A DNA stretch of 64,000 nt from Paraburkholderia aspalathi (lineage in GTDB: Bacteria; Pseudomonadota; Gammaproteobacteria; Burkholderiales; Burkholderiaceae). Every line of letters starts with the position of its first letter. Position 1 is the stretch's first letter. Made by a program: the position numbers and the translations under genes. Below are positions 41,566 through 50,200 of this stretch, piece after piece. A model generated the notes under the pieces. It was not told where the DNA came from and did not search any database. It saw only the letters and a list, made by a program, of their open reading frames with translations. The DNA is taken from positions 1 to 64,000 of the forward strand of contig NZ_FPBH01000016.1 in the NCBI RefSeq assembly GCF_900116445.1. Direction: 5' to 3'.

Positions 41566-42669
41566 GTGCCTGACCAGCCACACCAGCAGTCACGCCCGCC
41601 ACGTTTTCGTCTACCGCGCCGTGCCCGCACGCCCTGGCAGGCGCCGCGCGCCCGCACGCTCTTTACACGCCCCGCAGCCTCGCCGCAGCGCGTGCTGCTG
41701 CAGCGTATCTATCTCGTGCTCGGCCTGTGCGTGCTCGCTTTCGCCGTGCTCTATCTCGACCGCGACGGTCTGCGTGACGCCAACCGCAAGGTACTCGGCA
41801 TCGTCGACCTGATGTACTTCACGATGGTCACCGTCGCCACCGTCGGTTATGGCGACATCGTGCCGGTCACCGCCCGCGCGCGGCTCATCGACGCCTTCTT
41901 CATCGTGCCGATCCGTATCGTCATCTGGTTCGTGTTTCTGGGCACTGCCTATCAGTTCGTCATTCAACGCGTCATCGAGGAATTCCGCATGAAACGCCTG
42001 CAAAAACAACTGCGCGATCACGTCGTGGTGTGCGGCTACGGCTTGAGCGGTTCGGTCGCGGTGCGCGAGCTGCTGGAAAGCGGTTTCGCCGCGGATTCGA
42101 TCGTCGTCATCGATTCGCAGCAGGACGCGCTCGAAGCGGCCACGGCGCTGGGCGTGGCGGGCCTGCTCGGCGATCCCTCGCGTGAGGATCTGTTGCAGCA
42201 GGCGCAGGTGCGCATCGCCAAAGCGGTGATCATTGCCGTCAGCGACGACGCCGTCGCGATCCTGCTCACACTGACCGTGCGCAGCGTCGCGCCGGACACC
42301 AAGATCGTCGTGCGGATTCAGGAGCAAACTTACCAGCGTCAGTTGCGCCAGGCCGGCGCGGACGTGATCGTTTCGTCGACCAAGATCGGTGGCCTGTTGC
42401 TCGCTGACGCGGTGGACAGCAACTACATCGTGCCGTTCGTCAACGATCTGCTGTCGGCGCGCGGCCGTGCCAATCTGATCGAGCGTCCGGCGACGGCGCA
42501 GGAAGTCGGCCGCTGGAGCAATGCATTGCCGGGCGCAGTGGTGGTCGGCCTGGTTCGCGCGGGGCGCATGCTGTCGTTTTACGACGACGAGCCGTGCCCG
42601 ATCGAAGCAGATGACCTGCTCATGGTGATCCAGTCGTCGCGTCCGCCACGAGCAGACTCGTCGCGCTAG
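41566..42669 (+). CDS. Two-TM potassium channel with RCK (TrkA-N/C) domain
   Basis: A 367-residue channel subunit. The start is a GTG at 41566, chosen because GGAG lies 7 nt upstream; the earlier ATG would add an improbable Arg/Pro-rich leader. The selectivity filter TVGYGD is at residues 92-97 between two membrane helices. Residues about 145-280 are a TrkA-N Rossmann domain (VVVCGYGLSGSVAVREL), followed by a TrkA-C-like domain to the end. It would conduct K+ as a tetramer gated by a nucleotide or cation ligand. TAGAAT near 41531 might be its -10. Confidence 0.88.
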   Translation: MPDQPHQQSRPPRFRLPRRARTPWQAPRARTLFTRPAASPQRVLLQRIYLVLGLCVLAFAVLYLDRDGLRDANRKVLGIVDLMYFTMVTVATVGYGDIVPVTARARLIDAFFIVPIRIVIWFVFLGTAYQFVIQRVIEEFRMKRLQKQLRDHVVVCGYGLSGSVAVRELLESGFAADSIVVIDSQQDALEAATALGVAGLLGDPSREDLLQQAQVRIAKAVIIAVSDDAVAILLTLTVRSVAPDTKIVVRIQEQTYQRQLRQAGADVIVSSTKIGGLLLADAVDSNYIVPFVNDLLSARGRANLIERPATAQEVGRWSNALPGAVVVGLVRAGRMLSFYDDEPCPIEADDLLMVIQSSRPPRADSSR

Positions 42670-42743
42670 CCCACACAGCAACGCGCACGACCGGGTGCGC
42701 TGAATCGAATGCATCAACTCGCCTGAACAGGAAAAGCCCGCTT

Positions 42744-43697
42744 ATGACCCGCCCGACTACGCAGATTTTCGACGCCGCCGCCACCGCGCGGCTGATCCCC
42801 TACGCGCCGCTCGTCGACGCATTGAGGCGTGCGAGCATCGACTACGCGCAGCAGCGCATTGCGAGTCCCGAACGGCTCGTCGTGCCGCTCAACGAGGGCG
42901 GCATCATGCTATCGATGCCGGCCACCGCGCCCGATCTCGCGATCCACAAGCTGGTCAACGTGTGCGCGAGCAATCGGACGCGCGGCATCCCGACGATCCA
43001 CGGCCAGGTGATGGCCTTCGACGCCGATACCGGCGAGACGCTCTTCATCCTCGACGGCCCGACGGTGACCGGGCGTCGCACGGCGGCGATGTCGATGCTC
43101 GGCGTACACACTTTCGCGTCCGCAACGCCGCGCGAATTCCTGCTGATCGGCACCGGCACGCAGGCGGTGAATCATCTGGAAGCGATCGGCGAACTGTTTC
43201 CCGACGCCCGCGTGTGGGTGAAGGGCAGTTCGCCCGCGCGTGCCGAGGCGTTTTGCGCCGCACATGCTGCGCAGGGTGCGCAGGGTGGCAGCGCGCGCGA
43301 ACTGCAACCGCTAGCCGACCCCAACGCAACCATTCCCGATTCGATCGACGTGGTGATTGCGCTGACCACCAGCAAGCAGGCCGTCTACGACGAAGCCGCG
43401 CGCGCGAACCGGCTCGTGATCGGCGTCGGTGCGTTCACGCCGGAGATGGTCGAGATCGGCGCGCGCACGATCGCAGGCAGCGCGCTGTTCGTCGACGACG
43501 AAGCCGGTGCGCGGCATGAAGCCGGCGATTTCATCCAGGCCGGTGTCGATTGGGCGCAGGTCGGCGGAATTGCCGCCGTGGTGGACAACACTGCTTTGTT
43601 GCCGTCGAAACAACCGATTGTTTTTAAAAGTGTCGGTTGTGCGGCGTGGGATCTGGCGGCCTGCCGCGTGGCGCGCGAAGCCTTGTCAGGCGGCTGA
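42744..43697 (+). CDS. Ornithine cyclodeaminase/mu-crystallin family reductase
   Basis: A 317-residue NAD(P)-binding enzyme of the ornithine cyclodeaminase/mu-crystallin family. GRRTAAMSMLG near residue 111 and LLIGTGTQAVNHLEAI near 134 are the substrate and nucleotide-binding segments. The active-site Asp is in VDDEAGARHEAGD near 252. Many members with this layout reduce delta1-pyrroline-2-carboxylate or delta1-piperideine-2-carboxylate in proline/lysine metabolism; that is the likely function. A terminator lies 133 bp downstream. The name is by family only. Confidence 0.82.
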   Translation: MTRPTTQIFDAAATARLIPYAPLVDALRRASIDYAQQRIASPERLVVPLNEGGIMLSMPATAPDLAIHKLVNVCASNRTRGIPTIHGQVMAFDADTGETLFILDGPTVTGRRTAAMSMLGVHTFASATPREFLLIGTGTQAVNHLEAIGELFPDARVWVKGSSPARAEAFCAAHAAQGAQGGSARELQPLADPNATIPDSIDVVIALTTSKQAVYDEAARANRLVIGVGAFTPEMVEIGARTIAGSALFVDDEAGARHEAGDFIQAGVDWAQVGGIAAVVDNTALLPSKQPIVFKSVGCAAWDLAACRVAREALSGG

Positions 43698-43829
43698 TCG
43701 CGGACCGTTTGCAGCACCCGGCGCGTTGCGGCTCGGCGCTCCGGGTTGGCATCTTGCGCCAACCTGCGGCACATGTTGCCGTGCAAACAATCTCAAAACG
43801 TTGCACCATAGGCGTTTGCCAGAAAGAAG

Positions 43830-43852
43830 CGCCGGTCCGCCGGCGTTTTTTT
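43830..43852 (+). terminator. Intrinsic terminator before zwf
   Basis: CGCCGG-TCCG-CCGGCG hairpin followed by seven T. It separates the reductase gene from zwf. Confidence 0.85.
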
Positions 43853-43900
43853 GCCCTTTGTCTGTTGACTTGACGCCTACCACGACGCTGCGACCGCGCT

Positions 43901-45388
43901 ATGACGACCCAACACGCTTCTGCCACTCCCAACCTGCCGCTCGACATGATCATCTTCGGCGGCACCGGCGACCTGTCGTTCCGCAAGCTGCTGCCCGCGC
44001 TCTACATGGCGCATCTGCACTGCAATCTGCCGCCGGATACCCGCATTCTCACGATCGGCCGCAAGCCGTGGTCGCGTGAGGAGTACATCAGCGAATTCAT
44101 GGAAACGAAGGCGAAGCCCTTCATCGAAAAGAAGGCGTTCGATGCCGCCGCCTGGGACAAATTCATGGCGCTGTTCGAGTACGTGCGCATGGACGTCGAT
44201 TCGGTCGAGGACTACCAGCGTCTGAAGGAAGTGTCGCGCGAAGGTGTGCGGCGCGTGTTCTATCTTGCGACCTCGCCGGATCTGTTCACGAATATTTGCG
44301 AAAACCTTTCGGCGGCGGGATTGGTCGACGAGAATTCGCGGGTCGTGCTCGAGAAACCGCTGGGCCACGATCTGGCGTCCGCGCAGGAGATCAACACGGC
44401 GGTCGGCAAGCATTTCAGCGAAGCGCAGATCTACCGGATCGACCACTACCTCGGCAAGGAAACCGTGCAGAACCTGATGGTGCTGCGCTTCGGCAATCCG
44501 ATTTTCGGCCCGCTGTGGCAGGCGCCGTATATCAAGAGCGTGCAGATCACGGTGGCGGAAACGGTCGGCGTAGGCAGCCGCGCGGGCTTCTACGACAAAA
44601 CCGGCGCGCTGCGCGACATGGTGCAGAACCACTTGCTGCAATTGCTGTGCATCGTTGCGATGGAGCCGCCGGTGTCGCTCGATCCGGATGCGGTGCGCGA
44701 TGAAAAGCTCAAGGTGCTGCGCTCGTTGCGCCCCATGACGCCCGAGGACATCGCGCGCGATACAGTGCGCGGCCAGTACACCGCGGGCGCAGTGGACGGC
44801 GAAGCAGTGAAGGGCTATCAGGAAGAAGACAACGTGCCGGCCGGCAGCCGCGCCGAGACTTTCGTCGCGTTGCGCGCGCATATCAACAACTGGCGCTGGG
44901 CCCATGTGCCGTTTTTCCTGCGCACCGGCAAGCGGATGCAGAAGAAGGTGTCGGAGATCGTCATCGAGTTCTCCGAGTTGCCTTTCTCGATCATTCCGAA
45001 CGGCAATAGCGGGCGCAACTATGGCAACCGGCTCGTGATCCAGTTGCAGCCCGAAGAGTCGATCCAGTTGCAGGTGCTTGCGAAAGAACCGGGCAGCGGC
45101 ATGCATATGCTGCCGGTGAATCTGAACCTGGACTTGCAGCAGGCTTTCACCGAGCGTCGCGCGGAAGCGTACGAGCGTTTGTTGATCGACGTGATTCGCG
45201 GACGTCTCACGCACTTCATGCGGCGCGACGAACTCGAAGCTGCATGGGCGTGGGCCGAGCCGATTCTGGAAGGCTGGGCCAAGTCGGGCGACAAGCCGCG
45301 AGGTTATACGGCTGGCACGTTTGGACCAGCTGCGTCGACGGCGCTGATGGCGCGTGAAAACGCCGTGTGGGCGGAAGAGTCGCAGTAA
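43901..45388 (+). CDS. zwf: Glucose-6-phosphate 1-dehydrogenase
   Basis: A 495-residue enzyme that oxidises glucose 6-phosphate to 6-phosphogluconolactone with NADP+ in the Entner-Doudoroff and pentose phosphate routes. The coenzyme motif is GGTGDLSFRK at 20-29 (commonly GATGDL). RIDHYLGKE at 179-187 is the substrate-binding signature, with His182 and the catalytic-base His in the FYDKTGALRDMVQNH region near 242. Length is normal. The pgl, edd or hexR genes that often accompany zwf are not adjacent, so this may be a second copy. The preceding terminator implies its own promoter. Confidence 0.95.
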   Translation: MTTQHASATPNLPLDMIIFGGTGDLSFRKLLPALYMAHLHCNLPPDTRILTIGRKPWSREEYISEFMETKAKPFIEKKAFDAAAWDKFMALFEYVRMDVDSVEDYQRLKEVSREGVRRVFYLATSPDLFTNICENLSAAGLVDENSRVVLEKPLGHDLASAQEINTAVGKHFSEAQIYRIDHYLGKETVQNLMVLRFGNPIFGPLWQAPYIKSVQITVAETVGVGSRAGFYDKTGALRDMVQNHLLQLLCIVAMEPPVSLDPDAVRDEKLKVLRSLRPMTPEDIARDTVRGQYTAGAVDGEAVKGYQEEDNVPAGSRAETFVALRAHINNWRWAHVPFFLRTGKRMQKKVSEIVIEFSELPFSIIPNGNSGRNYGNRLVIQLQPEESIQLQVLAKEPGSGMHMLPVNLNLDLQQAFTERRAEAYERLLIDVIRGRLTHFMRRDELEAAWAWAEPILEGWAKSGDKPRGYTAGTFGPAASTALMARENAVWAEESQ

Positions 45389-45422
45389 GCGGGTTGCGCG
45401 GCTTGACGTAGGGCGGCGATCT

Positions 45423-46469
45423 TCAATACCGCGTGCTCGCCTTGGCGGCGATCGCCGCCGCCGCCGCGCGAGTCTCCACATGCAACTTGCCGAACACATG
45501 TTCGAGGTGCTTGTTGACCGTGCGCGGCGCCATGCCGAGGATGTCTCCGATATCGCGATTGGTCTTGCCGCGCGAAACCCATAGCAGGACTTCCGCTTCG
45601 CGGGCCGTCAGGTTGAATTGCGCGCCGAGCGCGCTGGTGTGCGCGGCGTCGTTGAATTCTTCGAGCAGGATCACCCAGTCGCCACGCGTCGCGCGGCCAA
45701 GTACCCGCGCGACGCGGCGTGCGCCGTCTGCAGCCGTCTCGAAGGCGGCTTGCAGGTCGCAACCCGTTTCGATCCAGCGCGCCAGCCATTGACTCAGCAC
45801 CGGCGGCAGACGCGGGCCGGCTTCGGCAAGAGGGGCCGGTAGCCGCGCGCCGTCGTCCACCAGATTGTCCTTCACGTTGCTCTCCGCGCTTCCATTCCTC
45901 TCCTCAGTTTGCGCGTCGCCCGATCCGTAACGCGCGAGCCGCTGCCGCGCAAGGTCGCTCTGCCATCTGATTTCTCCGCTCGCGGCGGCAATCAGCGCCG
46001 CGCGCATGCCGATTTCGAGCACCATGTCCGCCTGACGCTGCTGGCGCGAGCGCTGCACATGCGCGGCAATGCGCGCGCTGACCTCGCTCGGCTTCACAGG
46101 TTTGGTCACGTAATCGATTCCTCCGACCCGAAAGCCTTGCACGACATGTTCGCTGTCGGTCAGCGCGGTCATGAAGATCACCGGCAGATGCCGGTTGCGG
46201 GGATCGGCCTTGATCTGCCGGCAGGTTTCGAAGCCATCCATGCCGGGCATCAGCGCGTCGAGCAGCACGGCATCCGGCGTGATGCGCGCAAGGCGTTGCA
46301 AGGCGGATTGTCCGTCGAGCGCAACCAGCACCGCGTAGCCGGACGCCTGCAGCGTATCGGACAGCAGCGCGAGGTTGTCGGGCGTGTCGTCGACAATCAG
46401 CACAACCGGCTTGTCGTCGGGTAGTTCCGGTTGCATATCAGAGGGCAGGAGCAGCGATTCATCATGCAT
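45423..46469 (-). CDS. LuxR-type response regulator
   Basis: A 348-residue regulator. Residues 20-140 are a receiver: VLIVDDTPD, AVLLDALMPG with Asp71, and VTKPVKP near 123. Residues about 280-345 are a LuxR/NarL helix-turn-helix (LTAREAEVLLWVSRGKTNRDIGDIL, TVNKHLEHVFGKL, cited as landmarks). The linker between them is long (about 140 residues) and probably helical. Its start overlaps the last 8 bp of the permease-kinase gene, so they are co-translated and form a kinase/regulator pair. The fmd/urt operon begins on the other side of the kinase, making it the probable target. Confidence 0.92.
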   Translation of the reverse strand: MHDESLLLPSDMQPELPDDKPVVLIVDDTPDNLALLSDTLQASGYAVLVALDGQSALQRLARITPDAVLLDALMPGMDGFETCRQIKADPRNRHLPVIFMTALTDSEHVVQGFRVGGIDYVTKPVKPSEVSARIAAHVQRSRQQRQADMVLEIGMRAALIAAASGEIRWQSDLARQRLARYGSGDAQTEERNGSAESNVKDNLVDDGARLPAPLAEAGPRLPPVLSQWLARWIETGCDLQAAFETAADGARRVARVLGRATRGDWVILLEEFNDAAHTSALGAQFNLTAREAEVLLWVSRGKTNRDIGDILGMAPRTVNKHLEHVFGKLHVETRAAAAAIAAKASTRY

Positions 46470-49400
46470 CGGGATTGACCTGCTGGGTAGGCGCGAGCAA
46501 CTGCGCGAGTTCAGTCAGCCGGAATCGTCGCGCGAGCGTGCGCAACGGTTCAAGCAGGGTAGCCAACTCCGGCGCGCCGCTCTCCGCTGCGTCGAGTTGT
46601 TCGATGAAGCCCTGCACGTAGCCCATTTCAAGCTGCGCATGCAGTTTCTCGCGCAGGGTGGCGGGCAAGCTTGCCTGCACTTCGGTCAGCGAAACGGCGG
46701 AAGCGGGCAGCGCTGTGTCAGTTGACTCGACGATCCACTGCAGTTGCAGCAATGCAGCCAGTTTGTCGAGCAGGAGCGGAATGTGTAGCGGTTTGGCGAG
46801 GTAGTCGTCACAACCGGCCGCGGCCCCTTTGTCGCGATCGTCGGCGAACGCGTTAGCCGACAGGATCAGGATCGGCGCCGCCGACAACTGGTTGTCGCGA
46901 ATCAGGCGGCTCGCCTCGAAGCCGTCCATGTCCGGCATCGACACATCCATCACGATGAGGTCGGCCGACCCCGTACCGAGCCATTGCAACGCCTCCGGTC
47001 CGCTGGCCGCTTCGACTACCAGGAAGCCCAGCGGCGCAAGCGTATGCGTGACGATACGGCGCTGCTCGGTGAGATCGTCGACCACCAGCACCGTGCGGCG
47101 CGGTCCGTCGTACCCCTTGACGTTGAGCGGGCCGCTTGCCAGCAATTGCGGCGCGCGCACTTCCGGTGCGAATAGCTTGACAATAAAGCGGGTGCCGTTG
47201 CCCACCTCGCTTTGCACCTGCAGGTTGCCGCCCATCAGTTCCGTGAGCAGGCGGCAGATCGTCAGGCCGAGCCCGGCACCGTGGTCGTGTTCGCGTGCCG
47301 CCGCGCCGCGCTCGAACGGCAGGAACAGGCGCTCCAGTTCGGCAGCCGGCATGCCGGGGCCCGTGTCGGTGATCTCGAAGGTGAGGGTCTCCCACGCATA
47401 GCCGGCGCGTACCTTCACCGAACCGCTCGACGTAAAGCGGATCGCATTGCCGATCAGGTTGATGAGAATCTGCCGTACCCGCTTCTCGTCGACGCGTACG
47501 ACTTCCGGAATGCGGCCGGTAGTCTGGAAATCGAAGTGCAGTCCTTTGTCGGTGGCCTGCGGTTCGAGCATCGCGGAGAGTTGCGTGACGAAATCCGGCA
47601 GCGAAATCTCCGTCACGTTCAGTTGCAGCTTGCCCGCCTCGATGCGGGCGACGTCGAGCAGGCCGTCAACGAGCGCCAAAAGATGCTCGCCGCTGCGATA
47701 GATCGTTGCCACTGCGTTGCGGCGGGCGGGGGGCAGTTCATCGGTGCCTTGCAGCAGCAGTTGCGCATAGCCGAGGATGCTGTTGAGCGGTGTGCGCAAT
47801 TCGTGGCTCAGACCCGTCACATAGCGGCTCTTCGCGCGGTTGGCCGATTCGGCGGCGGCGCTCGCCTGCTGGAGTGCGGCGTCGGTTTTACGGTGTGCCT
47901 CGATTTCCTGCATCAGCAGTTCCGCTTGCCGCTGCGATTCCTCCTGCGTGACCTTGCGGTTCTCGTTGGCGAGCACCAGCCACCACGCGGCGATGCAGCC
48001 GACCAGCGCGAGTGCGAAAAAGGCCTTCAGATAGCCTTGAAGCAGGACGTCATGGACCGTGGCGTCGAGATCGGGCAGGGTTCGCACGCTCTGATACCAC
48101 TGCACGGCAAGCACGCCGCCAAGCAGCGTGAGCACGACGATCAACAGACCGGCGTACTGCGCGAGCCGCAGGCCGGCGGCACCGAGCCTGAGCCGCGGGA
48201 ACAGCGCATGCATCGACTTGCCGAACTGGGCCGGCAGTCGCGCGTGAGGTTTGCAGGAGTCGTTGCAGCGCGAGTCGAGTGAGCAGCAGAGCGAGCAGAT
48301 CGAACCGGCGTAGGCCGGGCAGTGCGCCATGTCTTCGCGCTCGAAGCTGTTTTCGCAGATCACGCAGCGCAGTACCGCGCCCGCTTCGAGGTCGCGACCG
48401 TCGCGCGCCAGATAGAAGCGCCCGCGTGTGGCGATCGCCAGCAACGGCGAGCAGACGAAGGCGACCAGCAGCGCGATGAAGGACGCCAGTGCTTCAGCGA
48501 TCGCGCCGAAGACGCCCGCATGGGACAGCGCGGCAATCAGCGAGGCGATCACCATGGCACCCACCCCGACGGGATTGATATCGTACAGGTGTGCCCGCTT
48601 GAATTCGATGCCGCGGGGGCTATAACCGAGCGGCTTGTTGATCACAAGGTCGCCGACCACCGCGCCAATCCAGGCAATCGCCACGTTCGCATAGAGTGCG
48701 AGCACCTTGCTGATGGCCTCGAATACGCCCATCTCGACGAGCAGCAGTGCGATCAGCACATTGAACACAAGCCATACCACGCGCCCCGGGTGGCTATGCG
48801 TGAGCCGCGCGAAGAAGTTCGACCACGCGAGCGAACCGGCGTAGGCGTTGGTGACGTTGATTTTCAGTTGCGAGACGATCACCAGCAGCGTCATCGCGGC
48901 GAGTGCGCCTTCAGGCGAGTGGAACACGTAGTGATACGCGACCAGATACATCTGGGTCGGCTCAACGGCCTTCACCGGGTCGATTTCGTGCTCGATTGCG
49001 AGGAAGGCAAGAAACGCCCCGCCCAGCATTTTCAAAGCGCCAGGCACGATCCAGCCAGGGCCGGCCGAAATCAGCGCGACCCACCAGCGCACGCGATTTG
49101 CGCGTGTGCGCGGCGGCAGGAAGCGCAGATAGTCGACCTGTTCGCCGATCTGCACGATCAGAGAAAACACCACCGTGCAGCCGGCACCGAAGGAGACCAG
49201 GTTGAACTCGCGGCCGTCCGCCGAAAGACCACCGAAGGTGACCCATTCGGCGAGCAGGTGCGGCTCACGCCACAGCACGACGGCGTAGGGCACGACGAGC
49301 AGCACGAGCCATACAGGCTGGGTCCAGCCCTGCAAGCGGTTGATGAAGGTGATGCCGAAGGTCACCACCGGAATGATGACGAGCGCGCTGATCACGTAGG

Positions 49401-49926
49401 CGACCGATAGCGGGACCTTCAGATACAGCTCGAGCGCGAGCGACATGATGGCCGCTTCGAGCGCGAAGAATACAAAGGTGAAGATCGCGTAGATCAGCGA
49501 CGTCAGCGTGGAGCCCAGATAGCCGAAGCCGGCGCCGCGCGTAAGCAGGTCCATGTCGACGCCGTTGCGCGCGGCGTAGTAGCTGATCGGTATGCCGGTC
49601 AAAAAGATCAGGACCGAGACGGCGAGGATCGCGTAGACCGCGTTCGTAAAGCCGTAGTTCACCACCAGCGCACCGCCGATGGCTTCCAGCACGAGGAACG
49701 ATACCGCACCGATCGCCGTATTCGCGACCCGGAACTCCGACCAGCGCCGGAATGTACGCGGCGTGAAGCGCAGCGCGTAATCCTCGAGCGTTTCGTCGCC
49801 GACCCATGCGTTGTAGTCGCGGCGAATCTTGACGATGCGCTGCGTGCCGCCGGACGGTGGGCGCGATGCCCCAGCTTGGGTGGCCTGGTCGGCGGGGCGC
49901 GGGGGCTGTGACTCTGTTTGGTGCAT
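46462..49926 (-). CDS. NCS1 permease-histidine kinase-receiver fusion sensor
   Basis: A 1154-residue membrane sensor. Residues about 40-505 are an NCS1 nucleobase/allantoin/cytosine permease with about 12 spans (NAWVGDETLEDYALRF near 39, GYLGSTLTSLIYAIF near 135). Residues 521-558 are Cys-rich: CVIC, C536, C544, CSLCC, C554 and C558, a likely zinc or redox module. Two spans near 590-610 and 633-653 follow. HisKA SHELRTPLNS has His708; the ATPase has N-box NLIGNAIRF and GAGLGL; the receiver (944-1060) has Asp994 in VMDVSMP. A helical tail without clear Hpt follows. Start at MHQTE is chosen by family length. It probably senses a transported nitrogen compound. Confidence 0.9.
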   Translation of the reverse strand: MHQTESQPPRPADQATQAGASRPPSGGTQRIVKIRRDYNAWVGDETLEDYALRFTPRTFRRWSEFRVANTAIGAVSFLVLEAIGGALVVNYGFTNAVYAILAVSVLIFLTGIPISYYAARNGVDMDLLTRGAGFGYLGSTLTSLIYAIFTFVFFALEAAIMSLALELYLKVPLSVAYVISALVIIPVVTFGITFINRLQGWTQPVWLVLLVVPYAVVLWREPHLLAEWVTFGGLSADGREFNLVSFGAGCTVVFSLIVQIGEQVDYLRFLPPRTRANRVRWWVALISAGPGWIVPGALKMLGGAFLAFLAIEHEIDPVKAVEPTQMYLVAYHYVFHSPEGALAAMTLLVIVSQLKINVTNAYAGSLAWSNFFARLTHSHPGRVVWLVFNVLIALLLVEMGVFEAISKVLALYANVAIAWIGAVVGDLVINKPLGYSPRGIEFKRAHLYDINPVGVGAMVIASLIAALSHAGVFGAIAEALASFIALLVAFVCSPLLAIATRGRFYLARDGRDLEAGAVLRCVICENSFEREDMAHCPAYAGSICSLCCSLDSRCNDSCKPHARLPAQFGKSMHALFPRLRLGAAGLRLAQYAGLLIVVLTLLGGVLAVQWYQSVRTLPDLDATVHDVLLQGYLKAFFALALVGCIAAWWLVLANENRKVTQEESQRQAELLMQEIEAHRKTDAALQQASAAAESANRAKSRYVTGLSHELRTPLNSILGYAQLLLQGTDELPPARRNAVATIYRSGEHLLALVDGLLDVARIEAGKLQLNVTEISLPDFVTQLSAMLEPQATDKGLHFDFQTTGRIPEVVRVDEKRVRQILINLIGNAIRFTSSGSVKVRAGYAWETLTFEITDTGPGMPAAELERLFLPFERGAAAREHDHGAGLGLTICRLLTELMGGNLQVQSEVGNGTRFIVKLFAPEVRAPQLLASGPLNVKGYDGPRRTVLVVDDLTEQRRIVTHTLAPLGFLVVEAASGPEALQWLGTGSADLIVMDVSMPDMDGFEASRLIRDNQLSAAPILILSANAFADDRDKGAAAGCDDYLAKPLHIPLLLDKLAALLQLQWIVESTDTALPASAVSLTEVQASLPATLREKLHAQLEMGYVQGFIEQLDAAESGAPELATLLEPLRTLARRFRLTELAQLLAPTQQVNPDA

Positions 49927-50087
49927 CGAGGTTTGTCGTCGACGGGTTCCGAGGCTAACGGTGCGGCCATGCAAATTGCATTCCATTCGAAGCCGGCGCA
50001 ACACCGTCATGCCATAGGCGGCGCTGCGTCGGCACCGCTCGCGCGCCATGCCGACGCGATTATAGGGAGCGGATTTTTACCGCGCCC
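49927..50087. promoter_or_regulatory. Left part of the divergent kinase/urt-fmd control region
   Basis: The 274-bp gap between the sensor kinase and urtA lacks a convincing ORF. This left part contains the poly-T patch GATTTTTAC near 50072-50080 and is likely to hold the kinase promoter. No hairpin terminator was seen. Confidence 0.4.
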
Positions 50088-50103
50088 TACGTCAACTGAC
50101 GTA
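50088..50103. promoter_or_regulatory. Perfect palindrome, likely response-regulator site of urt-fmd
   Basis: TACGTCA-AC-TGACGTA: 7-bp perfect arms with a 2-bp spacer, 98 bp upstream of the urtA ATG. It directly abuts the TTGGGC -35 candidate, centred about 43 bp before the predicted transcript start. That matches a class II activator position. Confidence 0.6.
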
Positions 50104-50132
50104 TTGGGCCGCGCAAATTGGCTACCTACCTT
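50104..50132 (+). promoter_or_regulatory. Candidate promoter of the urt-fmd operon
   Basis: TTGGGC and TACCTT separated by 17 bp. The match is weak at the -10, as expected for an activator-dependent promoter. Confidence 0.4.
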
Positions 50133-50200
50133 TCGTTCCGTCGACACCGCCAGCCGGTTCCCAGCGCGGGTCGCCCGACTACGACCACAAGGAGAATTCG

